64,000 bases of DNA from Toxotes chatareus (taxonomy: Eukaryota > Chordata > Actinopteri > Toxotidae), in NCBI GenBank assembly GCA_016801885.1, contig CM028898.1, forward strand, positions 14,668,858-14,732,857. The letters run 5' to 3'. A model generated the notes under the pieces. The model was not told where the DNA came from. It saw only the letters and a program-made list of their open reading frames with translations, and searched no databases. The translations under genes were made by a program, and so were the position numbers. Of the stretch, positions 28,501 to 37,561 are shown piece by piece. Every line of letters starts with the position of its first letter. The stretch's first letter is position 1.

Positions 28501-31500
28501 CAGATTGCTCTTTCCCACAGGCCTTTGTGCATGAGAATACATTAAATGCATTTCTGTAAAAAGATTGTTTTCATGCAACCCATGAGTCACCCTGATATGT
28601 TAATTATATCGGCAGATTTGTAAATTGGTGTGTAACTGAGATAAAAACACATTTTAAGGCCTACATACATATTCATACTTGAAATAAAGCTATTACTGAG
28701 AGACAGCAACGAGGAAAGACAGATCCAGTATCAACGCGTGAGAGGAAAACAGCTGAGATGTAAACTGTATTTGTTTTGAATACGTCATTCCATTGATGGC
28801 AGTGGAAGAGGTTATTTGTTTTTCATAGTTGTGGGGAGCAGGACAAGAGAAAAGCATCACTGAAAAGAGTAAGATTAATGACAAGCCGCACATGTGATGC
28901 AACACCAAGAACAATTCAAAAGTAAGACAAATCTGAAAGAGAGAAAATCTCTACCTCACGTACTCTCCTCTGTATAGGTTGCTAAAGTGACTTGAGATTT
29001 GATACTTAAACCTTGAAATATCTGTTCCCTGCTCCCAATTTAGACCTGACCTTTCCAAGCAGCCAGCTAGACTATACCTCCACACATGAAAATAGGACCA
29101 GCTCAGGAAGGATGCAATCAGTCTCTATGTGCTCACCACACAGAGTAAACAGCTGGTCACGGACCAGCATGCACGTTCTTACAGAATTGACATTGCCGGT
29201 TGTTGTACTGCTTAATTTGCTGGGCCACTGAGGTATTTATAGACCTTCTCATCCAAATGCACCACATGTAAATTAAGCCTCATCATAAATAATCCACTGG
29301 AAAAAATATGCACCGCTATAATTGGAAACAGGTACAAAATACTTGTTTCCTGCTTTCAGAATGTGCCAGCGAGTTTATTTTCTGTCCTGCAGTGTTAGGG
29401 CTGTTTTGCTTCCAGCAGGGATCATTAATATACGACTCCCTGTTTCAGATGCCCTTGCTCGACAAGGAGTTCTAAATCTGAACAAGTGGTTAGAAGGACA
29501 CTCATCTCAGCTTTGCAGGGCCAAGCCTGTCTTCCTACTTAAGCAGGGACTAATTTATGCCCGGTGATAAAAAATACATAAAATAAAAGCAAGGAGTGGC
29601 CCGGGGGCAAGAAATGGCAATAAGAGGTGTGAGCCCTCAGAGACAATAATTCTGAGTGATTTATAACTCAATGACAGGGAGGAAATGCTTCACCAGCACG
29701 TCAGTCAAACGTATTCCTGTCATCGTAAACTCAAAACACAACTTACACCTCAGGAAGCTATCCTTTTATTTATTTATTTTTGTTTTTCCAGAGAATGTGG
29801 TGCTGTTTGTATTTTCTTTCATTTACTGAGAAATTACAAATTAAAAATTTAAATCCCTCATTTATTAATAGATCATTTTCACATCCTGTGCTTATAATGG
29901 AATTTGGTAAAACACATGGCACATTTGCATGATTGGATGTGCTTTCCATGCTCTGCAATTGAAAAATTAACAGGTTGTCAGGTCACAATGGCGACAATGG
30001 CAACAACAACAAAAAAAAAGACAAATAATGAATTCACAGTGACTAACATCTTACCTGGCTGGTCAGGGAACAGGCTCACTTGAAGCTCTGACATCTTTAC
30101 AACATGTAAAAAGTTAGAAAATTCAAGTTAATCATAGCTAATTTTGAACATTATTTTCTACAATATGTGTCAGGTCTAAAATGACAGCTATGAAAATCTA
30201 TAATGAGTTAGCATCTATTTATTCAAGGTCTCTTTTTCACCACCATATTTTTGGATTAAAGTGCCCGAGTTTCGCTCTTGCTGGCACACTCTGTGACTCT
30301 GTCCCTCTTCCTTTCACACACACAAGTTCACACACACCAATATGCAAAGAGGGACAGAAGAGTCCCAGACGTACAAGCACGTGGATGCTCATACACACAG
30401 TGTACACAGGCGTGCACACAAGCATGGACAGAGCCAGACATATCTGACGCAAAGGTGAGGAAATGAAGGCTGTCGCCATGTGGGGTGCTGATAAGAGTGC
30501 CATTCTGCGCTTTACTCCCTCCGCTCCCTATCCATAGCATCTGCTCTGCCCTCATTAATCAAGGGAGAGGTGGGCAGGGGGCTGCCACTTGAAATAAAGC
30601 TTGATCATCACATGGAGTGCTGTGGACCACATCCTGGCATTTAGCTAAACTGTTTTTGTCGTGTGTCTTACCCATCCTCCCTCAAGGCTACATTGCTTGT
30701 TAGATTTCCTCATATGCTGTGTCACATAGCCTGCTCGACACGGGCTCAATGCCATCTGTTGGGGGATGTCACCCTGTGACCCTGTGGAAAACATGAGAGC
30801 TGTTAACCCCCTGCCCATATGTGGCGTTTAACTGGGGCTTGACAAAGTGGCCACCTCCAGGTACAGTATCCCAAGAGGGTCTCTGACTTTCCACCAAACA
30901 TGAGTGATGCGCAAGATACTGGCATGCCACACTGATGTATTCCCTCAGCAGCCTGATGGGACCGGCAGGCAGTGTGTCCTGCATTTTGCTGTTCATCATT
31001 TCAGAGGAGAATGAAATTTTCCTTTGAGAGACTCTCTGCCATCTCATCCTTTCAAATAGAGCTTCACCATGTTGTGTTCTTGGTTGGCCGGAGGCTCATC
31101 ACAGACTTGCTTGTGCAGACATAAGTCATCAAAGACACAAGGACATGGAGGCTCAAGGACACCGTTAGGGAAGTCTCTCTGCCAAAGCAAAAACAATTCA
31201 CAGAAAAAAAGAGTTAAATAAAACCTTTACCTTTACCTTAACCTCCAGGAGACTGAATTTGCATTGGAAAAACCCACGCTGAAATCCACTGTAGTGTTAT
31301 TTAGCAGTGAATTAATAAACTGCAATAAATTGTGATGATAAACCTCGAGAAGGCCATTCCTGTCTGTAGCAACCAGCCAGGAGGATGAATATGCTTTTCT
31401 AACTGTTTTTCTCCATGAATTCAGTCTAACAAATAACCTCAGTGCTTACTATCAACAAGCTACAAAAAACTGATTGTTAGTTACAGGTATTAGATTAGAT

Positions 31501-32030
31501 ATTGTTTGGTTTTGCTAACTTTACTGAAGAAGCTTGGTCAAAGAGATCCATGGATCCAATCCATCTGAGGACAGAGCTGCCTGAGAAGATGAGTTCTAGG
31601 GAAAGAGTTCTTTCACTGTAGTTGTTGTTATTTGACTTTAAATGAGTTTGAATTTATAAAAGTTAGTTTAATGAGCACAAAACGCCTTCAGTGTGACAGT
31701 ACCACTTTATCACATATGGCTCCTTACAAAAAGAAAAAATATGGATCTATTCACCCACATAAATACATTTATTTGTTTATGAAGTTTTCAATGACTTGAC
31801 TGTAAAAATTTCTGTGACTGAATTTCTGAAACCCCCAAAGGCTTTTATAAGGGCTTCTGATTCTCAGCAGAGTTATAACCGAGATCCTTGTCACAGTCCA
31901 TAATGTCGTGCAGCAGAGGTGGTGAGTACGTGTTATCTTTTGGGTCACTGAGAGGGACATGGTGACACCTCACTGAGACCCTCCATCATCGAGCAGGTCA
32001 GAGGCCTGTCGTAGGCATGACAGAATACAG
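22506..32030. other. Gene-free flank left of the retrotransposon
   Basis: Except for the L2-like tail at 24261, nothing recognisable is present. Several short blocks (28490-28640, 29235-29330) have the balanced, low-repeat, ATTTGCAT/TAAAT-rich texture often seen in vertebrate conserved non-coding elements. Confidence 0.55.
24261..24330 (+). repeat. L2-like SINE/LINE 3' tail
   Basis: TGTGAGTCACTTTGTACAAAA followed by GCCCCTGCTAAACAAATGCA resembles the conserved 3' tail shared by fish L2-type LINEs and their SINEs (family consensus close to TAAGTCGCTTTGGATAAAAG), followed by GTAATG-type tail repeats, here diverged. No head or target duplication is recognisable. Confidence 0.6.
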
Positions 32031-32035
32031 CCAAC
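32031..32035. repeat. Target-site duplication, left copy (CCAAC)
   Basis: Five bases directly outside the 3' LTR. The partner outside the 5' LTR is CCAAG, a single final-base mismatch. A C also precedes the LTR at its inner junction (37105), so a 4-bp CCAA duplication with the LTR starting one base earlier is an alternative. Confidence 0.7.
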
Positions 32036-32103
32036 TGTGACGGGTATAGTATGAACCCAAGTGCAGCACAAAACAGGCAATGAACTGATGATCAGTTAAT
32101 AGG

Positions 32104-32109
32104 TTTATT
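32104..32109 (-). terminator. Polyadenylation signal AATAAA in the 3' LTR
   Basis: The minus strand reads AATAAA here, followed about 25-40 bases downstream by a GT-rich stretch (TTGCCTGTTTTGTGC, about 32066-32080). Cleavage near 32085 would give an R region of about 280 nt and a U5 of about 50 nt. The matching hexamer in the 5' LTR is at 37174-37179. Confidence 0.65.
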
Positions 32110-32414
32110 AACTGGCACACAAAACAGTTCAAGGGCTGGGCAGAAGGCTTGGTCGAGGCAGGCAAATGTTCAGTAACAAGGAGGCAGGCAGAATCAGGCC
32201 AACAGTCCAGAGAGAGACAGGCTGAGCTCGTGGTCAAAACAGAAGGCAGAGGTAATTTACCGGGGGTCAGGCAAAACAGGCAGGTCGTACTCAGGCAGGG
32301 TCGGTACCGGGAAGACAGGCAGGTAAACGCTGGAAAGTCTTGCATTGCAGAGAACAATCTGGCACTGAGTGAGTGTGAGGCTGGAGAATATATACTGGTA
32401 GGTGAGCTGATTGG

Positions 32415-32490
32415 TGAGTGAGAGCAGGTGTGTGATTAGTGAGTGAGAGCAGGTGTGTGATCAGTGACTGAGAGTGGGTGTGGTGATCAG
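32415..32490 (-). repeat. Tandem 25-bp units in U3 of the 3' LTR
   Basis: Same array as in the 5' LTR: units at 32415-32439, 32440-32464 and a 26-bp diverged unit at 32465-32490. Both LTRs carry the same unit number. Confidence 0.7.
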
Positions 32491-32557
32491 TGGGTGTGGT
32501 GTGAGCAGGGCTGTGGAAAAGTACTGAGTCCATGGGCTGGAGCAGAGTGTGACAGAA

Positions 32558-32566
32558 CCCCCCCTC
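32558..32566 (-). promoter_or_regulatory. Polypurine tract (plus-strand primer)
   Basis: On the minus strand GAGGGGGGG ends three bases (TTC) before the 3' LTR begins with TGTCACA. Its place just upstream of the 3' LTR is that of an RNase H-resistant plus-strand primer. Confidence 0.75.
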
Positions 32567-32639
32567 AAGGGGCGGCTCCCGACGTCCCCAAAAGGTCCCA
32601 TGAGCCAGGGGCGGGAGGAGGGGAAAACTGGAAGGTGGG

Positions 32640-33959
32640 TTAGAATTCCTGAGAGGAGGACAAGGTCATCTGCAGCTCTCCCGTCTGCGACAGGGAATCC
32701 TCCTCTGGCTCAGGAGCTAGAGCAGCAGTAGGGCCGACAGCACGCACCCCTCGACGAGGGAAGCCCCCGACCATGCTGTGAGAGGGCTGGTCTGGATGCT
32801 GCCGATGAAAGTCACGGAGGAGCTGTCGGTCCAAAATGTGACGAGCAGGAACCCAAGATCTTTCCTCTGGGCCATAACCCTCCCAGTCAACGAGATACTG
32901 AAGGCCTCTGCCACGTACACGGGAGCGGATGATGCGGCGCACAGCATAGGTAAGTCCCCCATCAATGAAGCGAGGAGGAGGCGGTGGAGGAGCAGCAGGC
33001 ACCAGAGGGCTCTCCCGGACTGGCTTGACCTTGGACACATGGAAGGTTGGGTGAACCCTCATAGACCGGGGAAGCTTGAGCCTGACTGCCACAGGATTGA
33101 TGACTCTTTCGATGGGGAATGGTCCGATGAACTTGGGAGCCAGCTTGTTGGACTCCACCTGCAGTGGAAGGTCACGGGTGGAGAGCCAGACCTTCTGGCC
33201 CACCTGATACTCTGGAGCTTGGGAGCGACGACGGTTGGCAGCAGAGGAGTACCGGCCTGCAGCTTTCAGGAGGGAGGCTCTAGCTCTGGCCCAGGTCCGA
33301 TGACAGCGATGGAGGAAGGCTTGAACTGAAGGGCAAGAGGCCTCCTTCTCCAGGGCGGGGAAGAGGGGTGGCTGATACCCATAGGCGCACTGGAAAGGAG
33401 ACAGGCCTGTGGCAGAGCTTGTCAACGTGTTGTGAGCATATTCCACCCACAACAGCTGCTGGGACCAGGAAGATGGGTTCTGGGACACAGTACACCGAAG
33501 GGCTGTCTCCATCTGTTGGTTCATTCTTTCAGTCTGGCCATTGGATTGAGGATGGAACCCTGATGACAGACTAGGTGTGGCTCCCAGCAAACTGCAGAAC
33601 TCCTGCCAGAACACGGAAGAGAATTGGGGTCCCCTGTCTGAGACCACATCCACAGGAATCCCATGGAGACGAAAGACATGGTCAAGAAGTAGCTGGGCAG
33701 TCTCTTTAGCTGATGGAAGTTTGGGTAAGGGGGGGAAGTGGGCCATCTTAGAGAAGCGGTCCACAATAGTAAGTATGGCCGTCTTCCCCTCAGATGGTGG
33801 CAGACCAGTGACAAAGTCTATCGAGATGTGTGACCAGGGACGATGCGGCACAGGAAGTGGCTGTAGAAGACCAGACGGGGCCTGGCGTGAAGATTTGTTC
33901 TGGTTGCAGGTAGGGCAGGCATTGACATATTCCCGGTGTCCTCCTCTAACGTGGACCAC
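32640..33959 (-). pseudogene. pol: pol segment 8: integrase core, GPF module and chromodomain
   Basis: This is the longest open frame in the window (439 codons by frame; it begins at a GTG that is only the edge of the frame change). ACPTC (C15, C18) completes the HHCC zinc site. The catalytic triad is intact: D48 (HISIDFV), D108 (VSDRGPQF) and E144 (GQTERMNQ), with 35 residues between the second D and E. A GPF-type module (KFIGPFPI, about 276-283) precedes a chromodomain at about 337-385 containing YLVDWEGYGPEERSWVPA. The tail runs to a TAG at 32640-32642. In chromoviruses the chromodomain directs integration by binding histone marks. Confidence 0.92.
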
Positions 33960-34000
33960 CAGAAGCGTTGCTGGAGGGCGTCACAGGTTCTCTGGATCCC

Positions 34001-34375
34001 GGATGACAGGAAAACTTAGAGGCATGAGCCCACTGGAGTACTTCTGACCTTAGGGCTGCAGGCACATACAGGCGATCTGGGGGGCAAGCACTGGGACCAG
34101 CCTCCCCCTCTGTAGAGGTTCTCACCCTCTCCTCGATTTCCCACGTCAGGGATGCCACAACACAAGGAGATGGTAGGATGGTGTCTGTAGAGATGGATTC
34201 GTCCCCTTCTCTCTGAAACTGGCGTGACAAAGCGTCTGGTTTGACATTGCGGGAGCCGGGTCTGTAGGAGAGGGAGAAATCAAACCTGGTGAAGAAGAGG
34301 GCCCATCGTGCCTGTCGGGAGTTGAGTCTCTTGGCAGTTCGGATGTACTCCAGGTTCTTGTGATCTGTCCAAACT
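34001..34375 (-). pseudogene. pol: pol segment 7: C-terminal RNase H, tether and first half of the integrase zinc domain
   Basis: This frame begins with LVWTDHKNLEYI (an RNase H catalytic Asp) and includes the last RNase H motif in NVKPDALSR. After an acidic tether it enters the integrase N-terminal domain, where VLQWAHASKFSCHPG supplies the two His of the HHCC zinc site. Frame changes follow at about 33996-34005 and 33940-33958, with about 45 bases in an intermediate frame encoding TCDALQQRFWW. The two Cys of the zinc site are in the next segment. Confidence 0.8.
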
Positions 34376-34380
34376 AAAAA

Positions 34381-34769
34381 GGCTGCTTAGTCCCTTCAAG
34401 CCAGTGTCGCCACTCCTCTAGGGCCAGCTTGACAGCCAGAAGCTCCCGATTGCCAATGTCATAATTTCTCTCAGCAGGTGAAAGACGCCGAGAGAAGAAG
34501 GCGCATGGATGGAGTTTCTGGTCACCTGCTGCTCGCTGAGACAGAACTGCACCCACTCCAACATCGGAAGCATCCACCTCCACAACGAACTGCCGTTCAA
34601 TGTCCGGGAACTGGAGGATGGGTGCAGAGCTGAAACAGTTCTTCAGAGTCCGGAAAGCAGAGTCTGCACCGTGGGACCAGCGGAAGGGACTCTTGGGGAG
34701 AGTCAACATGGTGAGGGAGCAGCAATGGAGCTATAGTTCCGGATGAAGCGTCGATAAAAGTTTGCAAAA
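34381..34769 (-). pseudogene. pol: pol segment 6: RT connection and N-terminal RNase H
   Basis: A short block (about 34720-34766) in one frame carries NFYRRFIRNYSSI, then a frame change at 34708-34722 leads to the block starting MLTLPKSPFRW at 34709. That block holds the RNase H segment FVVEVDASDVGVGAVLSQ with its first catalytic Asp, and NYDIGNRELLAVKLALEEW with the catalytic Glu. The frame ends at a TAG caused by a frame change in the five-base A run 34376-34380. RNase H degrades the RNA strand during reverse transcription. Confidence 0.8.
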
Positions 34770-34771
34770 AA

Positions 34772-35470
34772 CCCAGGAAGCGCTGCAGCTGCTTGCGGGT
34801 CTCAGGAACTGGCCAGGACTTTACCGCCTCCACCTTAGCAGGATCCATCTCCAAGCGTCCCTCAGCCACAATGTAGCCAAGAAAGGCCACTGACTGGGTG
34901 TGGAACTCGCATTTCTCAGCCTTAACGAACAGCGAATTCTCCAGGAGGCGCTGCAACACAGTCCTGACATGGTGAATGTGATCCTCAAGGCAGGTGGAAA
35001 AGATAAGAATGTCGTCTAAGTAGACAAACACATATTTATTGATCATGTCCCGGAGGACATCATTCACCAAGGCTTGGAAGACGGCGGGGGCATTGGTGAG
35101 ACCGAATGGCATCACCAAATATTCATAATGTCCGGTGGGGGTGTTGAAAGCAGTCTTCCACTCGTCCCCCTCCCTGATGCGTACGAGGTGGTAGGCATTA
35201 CGAAGGTCAAGCTTGGTGAAGATCTTGGCCCCTTGAAGTAGCTCATGGGCAGAGGAAATGAGTGGTAGGGGGTACCGGTTCTTGATGGTGATGTCATTGA
35301 GACCCCGGTAGTCGATGCAAGGGCGCAGGGTCTTGTCTTTCTTGTCCACAAAAAAGAATCCTGCCCCTGCAGGAGATGAGGACGGGCGTATGATTCCAGC
35401 AGCCAGAGAGTCATTAATATAGTTCTCCATGGCCTCCCGCTCTGGACCGGAAAGAGAGTAGAGATGCCCC
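34772..35470 (-). pseudogene. pol: pol segment 5: reverse transcriptase
   Basis: The longest intact RT block. Counting from MENYINDSLA at 35430, it carries the LRPCIDYRGLN motif (about 35-45), the first catalytic Asp in FTKLDLRNAY (D75), the MPFGLTNAPAVFQ motif (107-119) and the active site YLDDIL (D139, D140). LGYIV and FLGF follow in the thumb/connection. All three catalytic aspartates are present. The frame is lost in the six-base A run at 34766-34771 (T run on the coding strand), just before the short block NFYRRFIRNYSSIAAP in the next frame. RT copies the element RNA into DNA inside the particle. Confidence 0.9.
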
Positions 35471-35640
35471 TTAGGAGGTGGCGCCAGGCTTCAGATCAAT
35501 ACAACAGTCATAAGGGCGGTGGGGGGGCAGCGAGGTAGCTTTGGCCTTACTGAACACTTCCCTGAGGTCGTGGTACTCAGTAGGGACTCTGGCCAGGTCC
35601 GGGCAGGTGCTGGGGGCGTGGTCTGGCGAGGCATAGATGC
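35471..35640 (-). pseudogene. pol: pol segment 4: protease-RT linker
   Basis: This frame holds the linker between protease and reverse transcriptase, recognisable from VPTEYHDLREVFSKAKATSL followed by PPHRPYDCCIDL. This is the conserved entry to the RT domain in chromoviruses. It ends at a TAA (35471-35473) created by a frame change at 35471-35482; the following frame carries the expected Tyr-Ser-Leu-Ser...EREAM segment. The part upstream of about 35640 in this frame is a shadow of the protease segment. Confidence 0.75.
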
Positions 35641-36405
35641 ATCCCGAAGGCAGACCTGGTGGCAGAAGCTGCTCCAGCTGAGGATAGTGGCTGTGGTCCA
35701 GTCGACATGCGGGTTGTGTTTGCGGAGCCATGGGAAGCCCAGGATCAGAGGAATGTTGGATGAGGGCAGGAGAAGAAACTGGATGGTCTCATGATGGTTA
35801 CCAGAAATCAGCATGTGAACAGGGGCAGTCTGGTGGGTAACCGTTCCCAGAAGATGACCATCCAGGGCCCTGGCAGGAATCGGTGGGTTGAGGGGAATCC
35901 CCTCTAGCCCGAGTTGCATAGCCAAGCCCTCGTCCATAATATTGCCATCGGAACCAGAGTCAATGAAGGTGGCCAGGGTGTGGGAGTCATCAGAGAAAAG
36001 AAGCTGGACTTGAAAGAGGGGGCGTTTAGTCTGAGAGGAAGATTTCACTCCCGCATGACTCACCAGGACTTCCTCATTCACTGGGGAGCTCTGCCCTTTA
36101 AACGGACAGAGAGAGAGAAAATGTCCAGCTTTCCCGCAGTACATACAGAGGTTCCCCATCCGGCGACGCTGACGCTCCTCTGGTGTGAGTCTGGTGCGAC
36201 CCAGTTGCATCGGTTCTGGGTCAGCAGAGACAGGTGTTGCAGGTGAGGGCGGGGAAGAAGCGGATGGGGACTTCAGGGGTGGTGAGCTGCAGTGGAAAGT
36301 GCAGGGTTCTGTCTCCTCTCTCTCTCTCGGGCCCCTGACACGGAGGTCCAGTCGAGTGCTGAGCTCGATGAGTTCATCCAGTGTGGCAGGTAGAGGATAA
36401 GAAAC
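35610..36405 (-). pseudogene. gag-pol segment 3: CCHC zinc knuckle and aspartic protease
   Basis: This single frame runs from the Gag linker (PLPATLDELIELSTRLDLRV) through MQLGRTRLTP at 36210, then a zinc knuckle CMYCGKAGHFLSLC (CX2CX4HX4C; C22, C25, H30, C35 counted from 36210). It continues into a protease with the catalytic motif FIDSGSDG (D84) and the ILGFPW motif at residues 156-161. The knuckle binds element RNA, and the retropepsin-like dimeric protease cleaves the polyprotein. Knuckle and protease share a frame, so no programmed shift separates them as it does in sushi-ichi/PEG10. The frame is lost in about 35590-35650, probably near the G run 35612-35616. Confidence 0.85.
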
Positions 36406-36409
36406 CAGT

Positions 36410-36830
36410 TAAGTCTTTGATATACTCTGCTAGACCATGCAGAAAGGCATCCCGGAGTGCAGCCAGGTTCCAGTCACTCTGACGGGCCTTGGTCCGGAAG
36501 TCGATGGAGTAGTCTGCCACGGACTGATTCCCCTGCCGTATGGAGAGAAGCTCAGAAGTGCCATCTGGCCCCGCAGCTCCCAGCCCGAAGACCTTGCATA
36601 GCTCCTCCGAGAAGGCCTGGAATGAAGCACAGGCAGGAGTCTGCCTCTCCCACTCTGCAGTTCCCCAGAGGAGAGCTCTATCTGTCAGGTTGCTGATGAC
36701 GTATGCCACCTTAGCTCCCTCAGTGGCAAATGTGTGTGGCTGCAGACTGAACAGCAGAGAACAGGAAGTCAGGAAGGGACGACAGAGCTTGGGATCCCCA
36801 TTGTAGCGCTCTGGGGCCCCCAGCCGGGGG
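36410..36830 (-). pseudogene. gag: gag segment 2: capsid-like region
   Basis: This second frame has no internal stop and resembles the retrotransposon Gag (capsid) family. It includes the segment around AYVISNLTDRALLWGTAEWE and the later GNQSVADYSIDFRTKA, corresponding to the helical core and the major-homology-like region. A GTG at 36709 is not a real start; the frame continues upstream to the frame change near 36826. It breaks again at 36402-36413, after the residues HGLAEYIKDL. Known role: capsid assembly around the element RNA. Confidence 0.8.
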
Positions 36831-37088
36831 TTCTGATATCATCCCTGGCAGAGTTGGAGCTGGAGCAGGAGGTGGAGGTGCTGGTGCAGAGACTGTGGCC
36901 GCTGGAGAGAAAAGGGTGGAGGTCAGCTGTTGCAGTTGAGCTGTGAGGGCTGTGATGGCCCTGGCTTGGGCCTCCGCAGCTTGTCTGGCATGGGCAGCAG
37001 CCTCCTCCATCTGTTGCTCATGAAGCATGAGCACTCTCTCGATTCTTTCAAACTGATCCCGTGGTGACGGTGGTTCTGCTGGGTCCAT
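36831..37088 (-). pseudogene. gag: gag segment 1: coiled-coil and proline-rich N-terminus
   Basis: The likely Gag start is the ATG at 37088, 17 bases inside the 5' LTR, giving a protein that begins MDPAEPPSPRDQFERIERVL. Residues about 12-58 are a predicted coiled coil rich in E, Q, A and L at heptad positions. They are followed by a Pro/Ala stretch (about 68-80). In this lineage the Gag N-terminus mediates assembly. The frame is lost at 36821-36842, most probably in the five-base G run at 36826-36830, because capsid homology resumes in the next frame. The frame is also open upstream through the PBS into U5 and R, so a longer LTR-encoded N-terminus is possible. Confidence 0.8.
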
Positions 37089-37093
37089 GACTG

Positions 37094-37103
37094 GCCAGAT
37101 TGT
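37094..37103 (-). promoter_or_regulatory. Primer-binding site, self-priming type
   Basis: Two bases inside the 5' LTR the minus strand reads ACAATCTGGC. Its exact 10-nt complement, GCCAGATTGT, lies in the LTR at the predicted 5' end of the transcript (37434-37425, and 32363-32354 in the 3' LTR). A tRNA-primed site normally begins TGG within a few bases of the LTR, and none fits as well here. In Tf1 the transcript's own 5' end folds back to prime minus-strand synthesis; this layout matches that mechanism. Confidence 0.75.
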
Positions 37104-37433
37104 ACTGTGACGGGTATAGTATGAACCCAAGTGCAGCACAAAACAGGCAATGAACTGATGATCAGTTAATAGGTTTATTAACTGGCACACAAAACAGTTC
37201 AAGGGCTGGGCAGAAGGCTTGGTCGAGGCAGGCAAACGTTCAGTAACAAGGAGGCAGGCAGAATCAGGCCAACAGTCCAGAGAGAGACAGGCTGAGCTCG
37301 TGGTCAAAACAGAAGGCAGAGGTAATTTACCCGGGGGTCAGGCAAAACAGGCAGGTCGTACTCAGGCAGGGTCGGTACCGGGAAGACAGGCAGGTAAACG
37401 CTGGAAAGTCTTGCATTGCAGAGAACAATCTGG

Positions 37434-37465
37434 CACTGAGTGAGTGTGAGGCTGGAGAATATATA
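37434..37465 (-). promoter_or_regulatory. LTR core promoter: TATA box and predicted transcription start
   Basis: On the minus strand TATATATT occupies 37465-37458. Thirty-one bases downstream of its first T, at 37434, begins GCCAGATTGT, the segment complementary to the primer-binding site. RNA polymerase II normally initiates 28-33 nt past a TATA start, so TATA spacing and priming logic independently give the same start. The same arrangement sits at 32363-32394 in the 3' LTR. Confidence 0.75.
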
Positions 37466-37485
37466 CTGGTAGGTGAGCTGATTGG

Positions 37486-37561
37486 TGAGTGAGAGCAGGT
37501 GTGTGATTAGTGAGTGAGAGCAGGTGTGTGATCAGTGACTGAGAGTGGGTGTGGTGATCAG
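37486..37561 (-). repeat. Tandem 25-bp units in LTR U3
   Basis: Two nearly identical 25-bp units (37486-37510 and 37511-37535; plus strand TGAGTGAGAGCAGGTGTGTG followed by ATTAG or ATCAG) are followed by a diverged 26-bp third unit to 37561. They lie upstream of the TATA box, where retrotransposon enhancers usually sit. Any enhancer role is inference. Confidence 0.7.

Larger units (their letters stand above)
32036..32554 (-). repeat. 3' LTR of the chromovirus
   Basis: This 519-bp copy is bounded on its inner side by the polypurine tract and on its outer side by CCAAC. It carries the same TATA box (32387-32394), predicted start (about 32363) and AATAAA signal as its partner. In this copy the minus-strand frame from an ATG at 32345 stays open to the LTR end. 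In the 5' copy the extra C shifts that frame. Confidence 0.95.

Noticed and set aside
32778..34047. Plus-strand open frames of up to 183 codons inside the retrotransposon
   Set aside because: They are antisense shadows of the integrase and RNase H frames; no domain on that strand.
37088..37106. tRNA-type primer-binding site TGGCCAGTCATGGACC
   Set aside because: It begins about nine bases inside the LTR and overlaps the gag start codon, while the 10-nt self-complementary site lies two bases from the LTR and pairs with the predicted RNA 5' end.
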